In this document: in pieces, positions 7,304-14,325 of the stretch
How positions within the stretch are numbered: the first letter of the stretch is position 1
Layout: every line of letters starts with the position of its first letter
From: JANPLG01 sp964609085
GTDB taxonomy: Bacteria > Armatimonadota > SYMT01
Direction: 5' to 3'
Length of the DNA stretch: 14,325 nucleotides
NCBI GenBank assembly: GCA_964609085.1
Contig: CAZSRZ010000128.1
Span: forward strand, 1-14,325
The notes under the pieces: model-generated
What the model was told of the DNA's origin: nothing
Seen by the model: only the letters and a program-made list of their open reading frames with translations
Databases searched by the model: none
Translations under genes and position numbers: made by a program

Positions 7304-7334
7304 GCCGGCACTGGTTCCACAGTGCCGGCATGAA
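7299..7334 (-). promoter_or_regulatory. 14-bp perfect inverted repeat covering the GH172 start codon
   Basis: TTCATGCCGGCACT (7299-7312) is the exact reverse complement of AGTGCCGGCATGAA (7321-7334), with an 8-nt loop. In the minus-strand transcript the 3' arm ends in ATGAA, where ATG (7303-7301) is the GH172 start codon. The hairpin also follows the stop of the preceding gene by 22 nt. It has no U-tract. It could terminate or attenuate the upstream operon, sequester the start codon, or be a mobile palindromic (REP-like) element. Confidence 0.7.
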
Positions 7335-7356
7335 TCCCTGTCGAGGATGGGGCCGG

Positions 7357-9945
7357 TTACTTCCCCTTGCCCACCAGGGTCACCTGGACATTGGCGCGAT
7401 TGGGGTCGGAGGTGGTGAGCGTCAGGAAGCTGGTGAACTTGCCCCGCTGCTTCGGCTTGAACTGCAATGTCAGTTCGATGCTCTGCCCTGGATCGATCGT
7501 GGCGTCGGTTGAGCCGGAGACCCGCTTGAACGGCCTGGTGGGCTCGGACACCGTGACGTGCAGTGCCTCCGCGGAGTGGGTATTGGTGATCGTCAGCAGC
7601 CGCGAGCGCCGGGACCTGACCTTCACCTTCCCGAAGTTAACCTGATCGACCACCTGCAGCGTGCCGCCGAGCTGGGAGTCGAAGGTAACCAACCCACCGG
7701 CCGCAGCGGCGTTGTTGCTGCGGGCGTCGGGGCTCGTCACCCGGACTCCGGGAGAGGCTGTGTCTCGGAGCACCAGGGTCACCGGCGTGGTGCTGCCTGG
7801 CGCCACCCCGGCGGCGGCGCGGAATGCCACCTCGATGATGTCACCGGCCGACCAGGCCGTTACGCCGCCCTGGATGATGTGGCGGATGCGCCCCGGATCG
7901 CCCCCGACGGCGCTAGTGTCCACGCTGGCCGCGCCGGGCAGAGCCAGGCGGGTGGACTTGACAAACGTCAGCCTGGTCGCGTCAAAGATGAGGTCGAAGA
8001 TGCCGACGCTCACCTGCGCCCCGTGGGGATCGAACGACAGGCGCAGCGTGAACTGGGTGCCCGCCGGACCGCCGCCGTTGGCCAGCGCGAATGTGGCGGG
8101 CGAGTCGATCCCGCCGCCGGGCTGGCGAATGGTGAAGTCGGCGTCGCTGGCGTCGACCAGTTGTCCGTTCGTCACGCCGCGCACGCGGATGCGTGCCTGG
8201 CTGGTGGCGGGACCGGCCACACTCCATGATTCCGAACCGTCGTTGGCGGTCGAGTCGATCAGCGTGGCGTAGCTCTGCCCGCCATCGCGCGAGATCTCGA
8301 TGCGGATACTGCCTGCGACGTTGGCGGCGCTCCAGGTAATCGACTGGCTGGAGCCGATGTCCCATGTCTCGCCGCCGTTCGGCGCAGTCACGCGGAGCGA
8401 CTGCACGTCGCCGGAGCGACCGAAGAGGACGAGGTGCGGCACGGCGTTGATGTTGCCGCCCCCGCCCTGCAGGCTGTAGCCGGTGGCCACGAAGAGAGCG
8501 CCGTTCGGCGCGAAGGGGCGCAGGGAGAGGTAGTCGCCCCAGCCGTTGCCGTTTGGACCGTGGCTGCCGATCACGCCTCCACCCCAGCGGACGGTGCCGG
8601 TGAGAATCCCCACCTGATGGCCGGGCATCGTTGTTGGTCCGCCAAAGCAGGTGGTCACCCCCACTTCGCCGTTGCTATTGGCACAGAGAGCCGCATAGGC
8701 GTAGGCGGTATCGGGATTCCACAGGATCGGGTCACCCAGCACGGCGAAGGTGTCTTTCTGGATCCGCACGGCTTCGACATAGGGCTGCGGCAGCGCATAG
8801 CGACCGCCCCGCCCCGCGTTCCACAGGAACCAGACCTCGTTGCCGGTTAGCGCGCCCGTGAGGATGCGCGAGTCGGCGCGGCCGAGCCAGTTCTTGCCGT
8901 CCGGCGTGTTTGAGACATAGTCCGCGGCGCTCCAGGCTCCAACATTGATGCTGATGAAGGAGAGGTTCAGGCTGGCGTCGTCCCAGAAGAAGAATCGGAG
9001 CTGGCTGGTGGTGTTGTGGGAGGCCCAGTAGATCCGCGTGCCGCAGCTTTGCGCGCAGCGAAAGCCGAAGTTGCTCGCGGTGGTGGCGTTCATGTCGGAG
9101 CGGAAGTAGCTAAAGGCCACTGTGCCGCCGTCGGCCAGATCGGCGTAAGGGATCCGCGCGATGAGGGTGGACGCTGGCGCTCCGTTGCTGTCATAGGAGT
9201 TGGCCGTCACGGCAAGCTGCGTGGCGGCCGCCGAAAGATCGACGCCGTCCAGAAACTTGCCCGGCAGACCCACAAGCTGGGAGGTGAGATCGAGCCAGTG
9301 CCAGGTGTTGGAAGTCACCTCCGCCGTTGAGGCGAAGGCGATTCGCAGCGTGTTCTCGTTGGCGCCATCCGGGATGTAGAGCAGCGCCCAGAAGAAGAGA
9401 TCGGACTGCGGCGAATAATGGACGACCTGCTCACAGCAAAAGCCGCCCGCCGCCCCGGGAAAGAAGGTTGTGGGGTCGAGATAGCGCCAGGAAGCACCGG
9501 CATCCACGGAGACGGCGGCAAACCAGTTCCCCGTGTAGAGGATCACGTCGCCGTTCATTGCCGCGCTCGGATCCAGCACCGAGGCGGTGCTGCCGCCATG
9601 GGCTTCGGCCCCCAGAGAGAGATCCTTTGGGAAGCTCAGCTCGTCTCCGGGGGCGTTTGTCTGTCGCCGCCGGGCGCCGGGGACGGGCGCCGGGGGCCGA
9701 GGCCGGCGCTGACCGCGGGCCTCCGCCCCGGGAGGCGGCGCGGGGACGAGGGCGATACGCAACTCGGGCCGCTCCTCCGGCGGTGGCGTCGGGACACCGC
9801 TGGAGACCCCTACCGTCGTTTCCACCGGTGCGATCGCCACCCGGGCGGGCAGCATCGACAACCGTGTAGCGGGCGCCGTGCTCGCCGCGACCGCGAGCAG
9901 GATCGGCAGGGCACAAGTCATGAGGGTGATCAGGCGTCGCTTCAT
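7357..9945 (-). CDS. exported multidomain protein: putative beta-propeller, KNH-like, cohesin-like and ASH domains
   Basis: The 862-residue product has a signal peptide (MKRRLITLMTCALPILLAVAA). A Pro/Arg/Ala-rich linker follows (about 50-100). Residues about 110-510 form repetitive beta-strands with WFAAVSVDAGASWRYLDP, NTWHWLDLT, NWLGRADSRI and GDYLSLRPFAPNGALFVA. This fits a sialidase-like beta-propeller; the fold is inferred from pattern, not from a recognised motif set. Next come a KNH/'Ser-Thr-rich' domain (about 518-607, TAPNGGETWDIGSSQSITW), a cohesin-like domain (about 614-755, VGIFDLIFDATRLTFVKS) and an ASH/HYDIN 'choice-of-anchor D' domain (about 762-862, NFGKVKVRSRRSRLLTITN, PGQSIELTLQFKP). 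ATG 9945 overlaps the TGA of the protease gene as ATGA, so translation is probably coupled. The KNH-cohesin pair is paralogous to one in the protease. It is secreted; its ligand is unknown. Confidence 0.82.
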   Translation of the reverse strand: MKRRLITLMTCALPILLAVAASTAPATRLSMLPARVAIAPVETTVGVSSGVPTPPPEERPELRIALVPAPPPGAEARGQRRPRPPAPVPGARRRQTNAPGDELSFPKDLSLGAEAHGGSTASVLDPSAAMNGDVILYTGNWFAAVSVDAGASWRYLDPTTFFPGAAGGFCCEQVVHYSPQSDLFFWALLYIPDGANENTLRIAFASTAEVTSNTWHWLDLTSQLVGLPGKFLDGVDLSAAATQLAVTANSYDSNGAPASTLIARIPYADLADGGTVAFSYFRSDMNATTASNFGFRCAQSCGTRIYWASHNTTSQLRFFFWDDASLNLSFISINVGAWSAADYVSNTPDGKNWLGRADSRILTGALTGNEVWFLWNAGRGGRYALPQPYVEAVRIQKDTFAVLGDPILWNPDTAYAYAALCANSNGEVGVTTCFGGPTTMPGHQVGILTGTVRWGGGVIGSHGPNGNGWGDYLSLRPFAPNGALFVATGYSLQGGGGNINAVPHLVLFGRSGDVQSLRVTAPNGGETWDIGSSQSITWSAANVAGSIRIEISRDGGQSYATLIDSTANDGSESWSVAGPATSQARIRVRGVTNGQLVDASDADFTIRQPGGGIDSPATFALANGGGPAGTQFTLRLSFDPHGAQVSVGIFDLIFDATRLTFVKSTRLALPGAASVDTSAVGGDPGRIRHIIQGGVTAWSAGDIIEVAFRAAAGVAPGSTTPVTLVLRDTASPGVRVTSPDARSNNAAAAGGLVTFDSQLGGTLQVVDQVNFGKVKVRSRRSRLLTITNTHSAEALHVTVSEPTRPFKRVSGSTDATIDPGQSIELTLQFKPKQRGKFTSFLTLTTSDPNRANVQVTLVGKGK
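7681..8394 (-). repeat. KNH-cohesin module, paralogous copy in the propeller protein
   Basis: Residues 518-755 of the propeller protein align along their length with residues 863-1100 of the protease. Shared strings include TAPNGGE, ITW, TANDG, GAQ, IFDL and VRVT.PD/N, with only small gaps. This shows a module copied between adjacent genes. Confidence 0.8.
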
Positions 9946-12900
9946 CGTCGTGACCCCTTTCCGGTCACAAGCACCTTGCCCGGGCGGGACGCCGCAAGCG
10001 TCGAGCTGCCCTCCGGCGAGCCGATCCGCGCTCCCGGCCGGCTGTTGCCCGGGTGCGCCAGGCGCAGCGATGTGCTGCCCGGTGGAGCGTGATCGCGTGC
10101 CGTCAACGTCAGCCGCAGCAGGTTGCCGTCCTTCCATGGTCCGCCCCCATCCGTCTGGTAGACCAGGCAGCGCAGCCGTCCGGGGGTGACGACGGCAGTG
10201 ACAAGCTGCGCCCCATCCGGGAGACCGGAGGCGGAGACCGAGGCCTCGCGGAAGCAGCGGGGATCGTAGAGCAGATCGAAGACGGCGTTGCTGACCCGCG
10301 CGCCGCCGGAGCGGTAATCGATGCCGATCTCCGCCGTGCCGCCCGGCAGTGCCACCCCCGAGCCAACCGTGAAGACGGCGTTCGACCGGCCGCCCGAACC
10401 CTGACCCGCGGCGCGCCCCAGGATCACGTTGATGATCGTCTGGATGTCGCTGCCGTCGACGTAGCCGTCGTTGTTCACGTCCTGGCGCGAGCGGTCCTCG
10501 GGGATCCGGCCGATGATGGCGTTCACCACGATCTGGATGTCGGTGCCGTCCACGAAGCCGTCGCCACTCACGTCGGCCCGCTGACCGAAGGTGAGCGTGG
10601 ACGGCAAGGCCGTGGCGTTCTTCGAGACCGAGTTGGGATCGGTGACGCGGACGCCCGCGGTCACCGTGTCACGGAGGAAGACACTGACCGGCGTCTGTGA
10701 GCCGGAGGCGACTCCTTGCGCCGCGCGCATCTGGATGGACAGAATCGTCCCCGTGCTCCACGGCGTGGCACCGCCCTGCAACACGTGCCGGATGCGGCCG
10801 TTGTTGCCGTTCACTGGATTGGTGTCGACACTCACCGCGCCGGGCAGGCTCGCCTTGTCGCTCTTCACCCATGTCACCTTCGACGTGTCGAAGAGCAGGT
10901 CGAAGATGGCGACGGTGATCTGCGCCCCGTTCGTCTCCAAGCCGAAGTTCAGCGTGGTGAGGCCGCCGGGCGCCACAGAGGCGCTCTGCAGCCGAAACAC
11001 CGCCGGGGAGTTGCCGCTCTGCGGCTCGCTGATGGTGAAGGCGGCGTTGCCGACGTCGCTGACCGAGCCGTCGTTCACCGAGGTGATCCGGAGGAGCGCG
11101 GAGTTGCTGGCGGGTGCCGCTACGGTCCAGTTCTCCGTGCCGTCGTTGGCGGTGGCGGCGAAGAGGGTGGAGTAAGTGGCGCCGCCGTCGCGAGAGAGCT
11201 CAATCTTGACGTTTCCGCTGACGTTGCTGCTGGTCCAGGTGATCGCCTGGTTGGTGTCAATCGTCCAGTTCTCCCCACCGTTCGGTGCCGTGACGGTGAT
11301 CGTCGATGCGGCCTGCGCCGTCGCCACGAAGTCCTTGCCGGAGGCATCCGGTCCGACGGTGACGCTACGGCTAGTCGGATTGAATGTGAATCCAACCTTC
11401 GCAGGTGTGACCGTGTAGGTTCCGGCCGCGAGCCCGTTCAGGGTATAGGTCCCGCCGGCGGCGGTGTTGACCGAGGTGCCGCCCGGGGAGGCGGTGACGG
11501 TGACGCCGGAGAGGCCGTTGCCGCCCTGCGTGACCGTGCCGGAGATGCTGAAGGTGGAATTGGCGCTGACCGCGTTCACGGCCGCCAGCGCGTCGACGCG
11601 GCCGGCGCCGGTGCGGTCATCCACCCCGGCCTCGCCGATGTCCTTCGCCGTGCTCCGCAGGATCGACTTCACCTGCGCGGGTGTGAGGTTTGGGTTTTTA
11701 CTGCACATCAGCGCCACGACGCCGGCCACCTTGGGGGTGGCGGAGGAGGTGCCGCCAAAGTCGTTCAGGTAGTCCGCGTCGATGCCCGTGTTGCTCGAGT
11801 CGGTGTTGCCGCCCCCGCTGCCGCGGATGTCGGTCGTGTAGCTCCACGGTCCCGGGGCGCAGACATCCGGGCCAGCGCCGACATAGCTGGAGCCCCACGA
11901 GAACAGCCCATCCGAGCTGGCGGCGCCCTTGTAGTCGTCCAGAATGCCGGTTGCGCCAACGGCGATGATGTCCTGGTTGGCCGTGCCCCGGGCAGGGTAC
12001 ATGACATCATAGGTGTAGGGCGGCCGATCCGGCCCGTTGCCGCAGGCAGCCAGCACGATGCGGTTGGCCGTCAGAGCCCGACCAATGGCGTCGGTTATCG
12101 CCTGCGACGGCTGGCTGGCCGAGCGCCAGGAACAGCTCATCACCTTGGCACCATTGGCGACAGCGTAATCGAAGGCGCGCACCGAGGCCGCGTCACTGCC
12201 GTGGCGAATCGGCATGATCTTCACCCCGGCGGCGACTCCGGCCACGCCGATGCCGTTATCCCGCTTCGCCCCGATGTTGCCCGCGCATCCCGTACCGTGG
12301 TAGGAGCCGGGACTGCCATCGGGGGCGCCGCCCGCCTGCTGGGTCTCGGCGTCATACCCCTGCACCAGGTTGAGATCGGGGTGGCTCAGGTCCACCCCGC
12401 TGTCGATCACGGCGACGACTATGCTGGAAGAAACCGCCTGGACCGCCCACGCCTCCGGGACGTTCATATCCTGCGTGTCATTGCCGGTGATGAACTGGCC
12501 GGCGTTTTTCAACTCGTATTGCCGGGCGCTGTAGGCGTCGTTGCTGATCGGGTTCGTGTCGACGTCCGTGGTTCCAGCCACGAAGAAGTCGTCGATGTAG
12601 ACCCCTTCCGCTCCCGCGTCGTAATCGCTGATGAAGACGAATTGCACGCGCATGTTGGCGGTGCGGAAGCGCGGTGGAACGCGGAAGACGCAGTGACGCC
12701 AGCCGTTGATGGTGGTGGGATCGGCGGTCAGGTCGCCGGTGTAGGCGACGTTGAGGAGCTCGAAGGTCTGCCCCTCGCCGGACTGCGTGTTGTAGAGGTT
12801 GACCGCGCAGAGGTCGTAGAGCTGGTCTCCTGGCGTCTCGTACTTCGCGTAGAACCAGAAGTTGACGAGGGCATCTTCCATCCCAGCCAGGCTGAAAGTA

Positions 12901-13886
12901 GGGCTCTCCAACACTGACTTGCAAAACGCCGGATAGGGACCCGGCGGCGCCTTGCCGCCGACGCCACTGCCCGTCATGTACACGCTCTTCGTGCCTGCAC
13001 GGGCTCTGAATGACGTAACCGCCGGATCGGCCAGAGCGAAGCCGTTGACGTGGCTGGCGAACCATCCGGGTGCGCCGTTCTCAAAGGTCTCAGTCACGAC
13101 TCCGATCCAGGTGGGGGAGGCGAGGCGGTCATAATCCGCCTGGCGGGCTCCGGCCGTCGGGTCGAGCGGGTGGAGATCGGTCTGTGGAACACGGAACACG
13201 CCCGTGGGCAACCCGGCGCGCAGCAGCAGGTCCCTGGTTTGGGCCGCGTCGCTGGTGTCTGTCGTCAGGCGCAGCAGATTTGGCTCGGCATAGCGCACGA
13301 ACGGGAGGGCGGCCAGAGACCGGCTGACGCCGAACGCCCGGCCGTCTTCCGGCTGGAGGATGCGGACCAGGAAGGCGTCGGTGGCCAGGGGACGCACGTC
13401 GATGAGTCCGAGCGCAGGCGCGCGAAACCCGAGGAGCCGCCGCGCCTGGTCCAGCGTGGTGGCCCGCCGAAAGCCGACGATGACGGCATCGGAAGGGATG
13501 CGCAGATCGTCGCTTTCGAAGACCGGCTGAACACCCCGGATGCCGAGCCGGCGGGCAGCGGCGCTGAACCTCTCCCGCGCCATGCCGCTCGGGGTCCCCT
13601 TGGCCGCCGGCGGCAGCCTGTAGACCTGCTGGTTCGAGTCCGCCAGGGCAGCCCACTGCCCGCCGGGCAGGGGACGCAGCCCCGCCTGGGCGACCGCCGT
13701 GGCCTGAGGTCCCGCCGCTGGCGCGGTCACCAGCCTGGTGCTTGGGGTCAGGGTCACCAGGCGGCCCTGGTAGAAGTAGGAGTAGGGCGGGACTCCGGTG
13801 CCTCCGGATCCGGCCGACCCCCGTGCAATGAACAGTAGCAGCAACGCGGTCAGAGCTATCCAGCCCCTGACGATGTTCGCTCGCAT
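9942..13886 (-). CDS. secreted subtilisin-like S8 peptidase with cohesin-dockerin-cohesin tail
   Basis: The 1314-residue protein has a signal peptide (about 1-26) and an S8 prodomain ending near RYAEPNLL (199-205). A jelly-roll 'choice-of-anchor J'-like insertion (about 262-440, TETFENGAPGW to YIDDFFVAG) follows. The catalytic domain (about 447-775) has Asp495 in VAVIDSGVD, His530 in YHGTGCAGNIGA, Asn617 in ACGNG and Ser714 in GGTSSATPKVAG, so it should be active. Then come CarboxypepD_reg-like (about 777-856), KNH-like (863-953), cohesin (960-1100), dockerin (1101-1158) and second cohesin (1167-1308). Such tails anchor or cluster extracellular enzymes. ATG 13886 is fixed by GGAGGT 6 nt upstream and by the signal peptide; the frame stays open to 14216 without support. 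The stop overlaps the next gene's start. A structured leader precedes it. Confidence 0.93.
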   Translation of the reverse strand: MRANIVRGWIALTALLLLFIARGSAGSGGTGVPPYSYFYQGRLVTLTPSTRLVTAPAAGPQATAVAQAGLRPLPGGQWAALADSNQQVYRLPPAAKGTPSGMARERFSAAARRLGIRGVQPVFESDDLRIPSDAVIVGFRRATTLDQARRLLGFRAPALGLIDVRPLATDAFLVRILQPEDGRAFGVSRSLAALPFVRYAEPNLLRLTTDTSDAAQTRDLLLRAGLPTGVFRVPQTDLHPLDPTAGARQADYDRLASPTWIGVVTETFENGAPGWFASHVNGFALADPAVTSFRARAGTKSVYMTGSGVGGKAPPGPYPAFCKSVLESPTFSLAGMEDALVNFWFYAKYETPGDQLYDLCAVNLYNTQSGEGQTFELLNVAYTGDLTADPTTINGWRHCVFRVPPRFRTANMRVQFVFISDYDAGAEGVYIDDFFVAGTTDVDTNPISNDAYSARQYELKNAGQFITGNDTQDMNVPEAWAVQAVSSSIVVAVIDSGVDLSHPDLNLVQGYDAETQQAGGAPDGSPGSYHGTGCAGNIGAKRDNGIGVAGVAAGVKIMPIRHGSDAASVRAFDYAVANGAKVMSCSWRSASQPSQAITDAIGRALTANRIVLAACGNGPDRPPYTYDVMYPARGTANQDIIAVGATGILDDYKGAASSDGLFSWGSSYVGAGPDVCAPGPWSYTTDIRGSGGGNTDSSNTGIDADYLNDFGGTSSATPKVAGVVALMCSKNPNLTPAQVKSILRSTAKDIGEAGVDDRTGAGRVDALAAVNAVSANSTFSISGTVTQGGNGLSGVTVTASPGGTSVNTAAGGTYTLNGLAAGTYTVTPAKVGFTFNPTSRSVTVGPDASGKDFVATAQAASTITVTAPNGGENWTIDTNQAITWTSSNVSGNVKIELSRDGGATYSTLFAATANDGTENWTVAAPASNSALLRITSVNDGSVSDVGNAAFTISEPQSGNSPAVFRLQSASVAPGGLTTLNFGLETNGAQITVAIFDLLFDTSKVTWVKSDKASLPGAVSVDTNPVNGNNGRIRHVLQGGATPWSTGTILSIQMRAAQGVASGSQTPVSVFLRDTVTAGVRVTDPNSVSKNATALPSTLTFGQRADVSGDGFVDGTDIQIVVNAIIGRIPEDRSRQDVNNDGYVDGSDIQTIINVILGRAAGQGSGGRSNAVFTVGSGVALPGGTAEIGIDYRSGGARVSNAVFDLLYDPRCFREASVSASGLPDGAQLVTAVVTPGRLRCLVYQTDGGGPWKDGNLLRLTLTARDHAPPGSTSLRLAHPGNSRPGARIGSPEGSSTLAASRPGKVLVTGKGSRR
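10413..10586 (-). other. dockerin-like domain coding segment inside the protease
   Basis: Two duplicated calcium-binding F-hand repeats are visible. The first is DVSGDGFVDGTDIQ (Asp1105, Ser1107, Asp1109, Asp1116) followed by IVVNAIIGR. The second is DVNNDGYVDGSDIQ (Asp1136, Asn1138, Asp1140, Asp1147) followed by TIINVILGR. Positions 1, 3, 5 and 12 of both loops are suitable ligands. Type I dockerins bind cohesins; here the domain is internal, between two cohesin-like domains. Confidence 0.88.
10587..11300 (-). repeat. KNH-cohesin module, copy in the S8 protease
   Basis: Residues 863-1100 (TITVTAPNGGENWTIDTN onward, then VAIFDLLFDTSKVTWVKS) are the counterpart of residues 518-755 of the neighbouring propeller protein at 7681-8394. 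Identity at protein level is clear by eye, while many codons differ, so the duplication is not recent. Confidence 0.8.
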
Positions 13887-13892
13887 CTCGAC

Positions 13893-13898
13893 ACCTCC
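13893..13898 (-). promoter_or_regulatory. strong Shine-Dalgarno of the S8 protease gene
   Basis: GGAGGT on the minus strand is followed by GTCGAG and the ATG at 13886. The match to anti-SD and the spacing decide the start at 13886 rather than further upstream. It lies 3 nt downstream of the last leader hairpin (13901-13919). Confidence 0.85.
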
Positions 13899-13900
13899 GT

Positions 13901-13989
13901 CGGGGAGACCGCCTCCCCGCACCAATGAAGACTGTGGCAAGCGCGCCGTATTACCACTAGCTTTTTCGCTAGTCGCGAGAGTTCCTCGC
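13901..13989 (-). promoter_or_regulatory. structured 5' leader of the protease operon (four stem-loops), unassigned
   Basis: In transcript order on the minus strand there are four consecutive hairpins. GCGAG/CTCGC spans 13975-13989 with a 5-nt loop. ACTAGC/GCTAGT spans 13956-13973 with a 6-nt loop. GTGGTAA/TTGCCAC spans 13934-13957 with one G-U and a 10-nt loop, and its outer two pairs compete with the second hairpin. CGGGGAG/CTCCCCG spans 13901-13919 with a 5-nt loop and lies directly upstream of the Shine-Dalgarno. I do not recognise a known riboswitch class. The arrangement fits a leader RNA that controls translation, but structure alone does not prove it. Confidence 0.45.
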
Positions 13990-14159
13990 AGTGCCCACCT
14001 CGTGCAGGAATGCGATCGGGCAGAGGCACCGGGGCCCGTATCAATTCGGTTCCCGTAGGAGTGAACTGCGATCCCTGTGGCGGAGAATCCCAACCTGACA
14101 CGCCGCCGGCCATCGCAGAGCGCGCCGGCGATGCCCACGAACCCCAAAACCACGGTGCC

Positions 14160-14281
14160 GGCGAGACGCCAGCGCTCCCAGGGGTTGCCCCCGGTGACAG
14201 ACCCGCTCCGGCACAAACGCGGCGAGACGCCAGCGCTCCCGGGGGCCGCCTCCGGTGACAGGCCCGCTCTGGCTCAGAGCC
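14160..14281. repeat. 61-bp tandem direct repeat, two copies
   Basis: Copy 1 (14160-14220) and copy 2 (14221-14281) both begin GGCGAGACGCCAGCGCTCCC and agree at about 51 of 61 positions by eye. The same core, in the other orientation, recurs in degenerate form at 5543-5575. Copy 2 also contains a small hairpin, GCTCTG/CAGAGC (14266-14280). The repeat lies upstream of the protease operon in non-coding DNA. Apart from this repeat and the leader, I see nothing in 13990-14159 or 14282-14325. Confidence 0.8.
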
Positions 14282-14325
14282 GAGCACGTCAGTGCCGGGA
14301 TCCCCGCTAACGTCAGCCGGATACC

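Noticed and set aside
10716..12917. 733-codon open frame on the + strand opposite the S8 protease
   Set aside because: It is a high-GC antisense shadow: its translation is low-complexity and Arg/Gly/Val-rich, without motifs, while the minus strand encodes an intact catalytic triad and domains.
13901..13989. Cyclic-di-GMP-I or TPP riboswitch in the protease leader
   Set aside because: The conserved strings expected (GGCAAA plus GCAAAGCC, or CUGAGA) are absent.
14039..14044. TTGATA (minus strand) as a -35 box for the protease operon
   Set aside because: No -10-like hexamer follows at 16-18 nt, where the sequence is GC-rich.
13887..14216. N-terminal extension of the protease by 110 residues
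   Set aside because: ATG 13886 has a near-perfect Shine-Dalgarno and begins a signal peptide. The extension runs through the hairpins and into the tandem repeat.
14160..14281. Start of a CRISPR array
   Set aside because: The two units are directly adjacent with no unique spacer, and the difference is spread along the unit.

Overview
The window is GC-rich bacterial DNA with dense coding, Shine-Dalgarno-led starts, several Sec-type signal peptides and large modular secreted proteins. Cohesin, dockerin, KNH-type and ASH/HYDIN modules in an S8 protease cluster, a DUF2961 (GH172) enzyme and short dispersed repeats that carry the core GCGAGACGCCAGCGCTCCC fit a free-living, polysaccharide- or protein-degrading bacterium. 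Armatimonadota or a neighbouring phylum is my best guess, but no marker gene here proves it.

Left part (1-2053, + strand): a likely three-gene operon. It holds the 3' end of an S41 peptidase, an exported LolA-like protein, and a nucleoside hydrolase that must start at TTG, 6 nt after the previous stop. It converges, with only 4 nt between stop codons, on a two-domain rhodanese-type sulfurtransferase (minus strand). The sulfurtransferase is divergent from a Ski2/Mtr4-like DEVH helicase (+ strand). The helicase is followed by a small exported LTxxQ (Spy/CpxP-like) protein.

Right part (5645-13886, minus strand): a probable operon read right to left. First comes a 1314-residue secreted subtilisin-like protease with a jelly-roll insertion, a CarboxypepD_reg-like domain, a KNH-like domain, a cohesin, a dockerin and a second cohesin. 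Its stop overlaps (ATGA) the start of an 862-residue exported putative beta-propeller protein. That protein carries a paralogous KNH-cohesin module and a terminal ASH domain. Then, 53 nt on, comes a DUF2961/GH172 protein whose start codon lies in one arm of a 14-bp perfect inverted repeat.

The non-coding right end (13887-14325) holds a strongly structured 5' leader for the protease operon (four consecutive stem-loops followed by a near-perfect Shine-Dalgarno) and a 61-bp tandem repeat. The repeat core recurs at 5543-5575. No tRNA, rRNA, CRISPR array, insertion sequence or phage gene was seen.

The most unusual material is the coupled protease/propeller pair, which shares cohesin modules and has a dockerin sandwiched between cohesins. 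This suggests a self-assembling secreted complex. The structured leader and the palindrome over the GH172 start codon look like local controls on expression.
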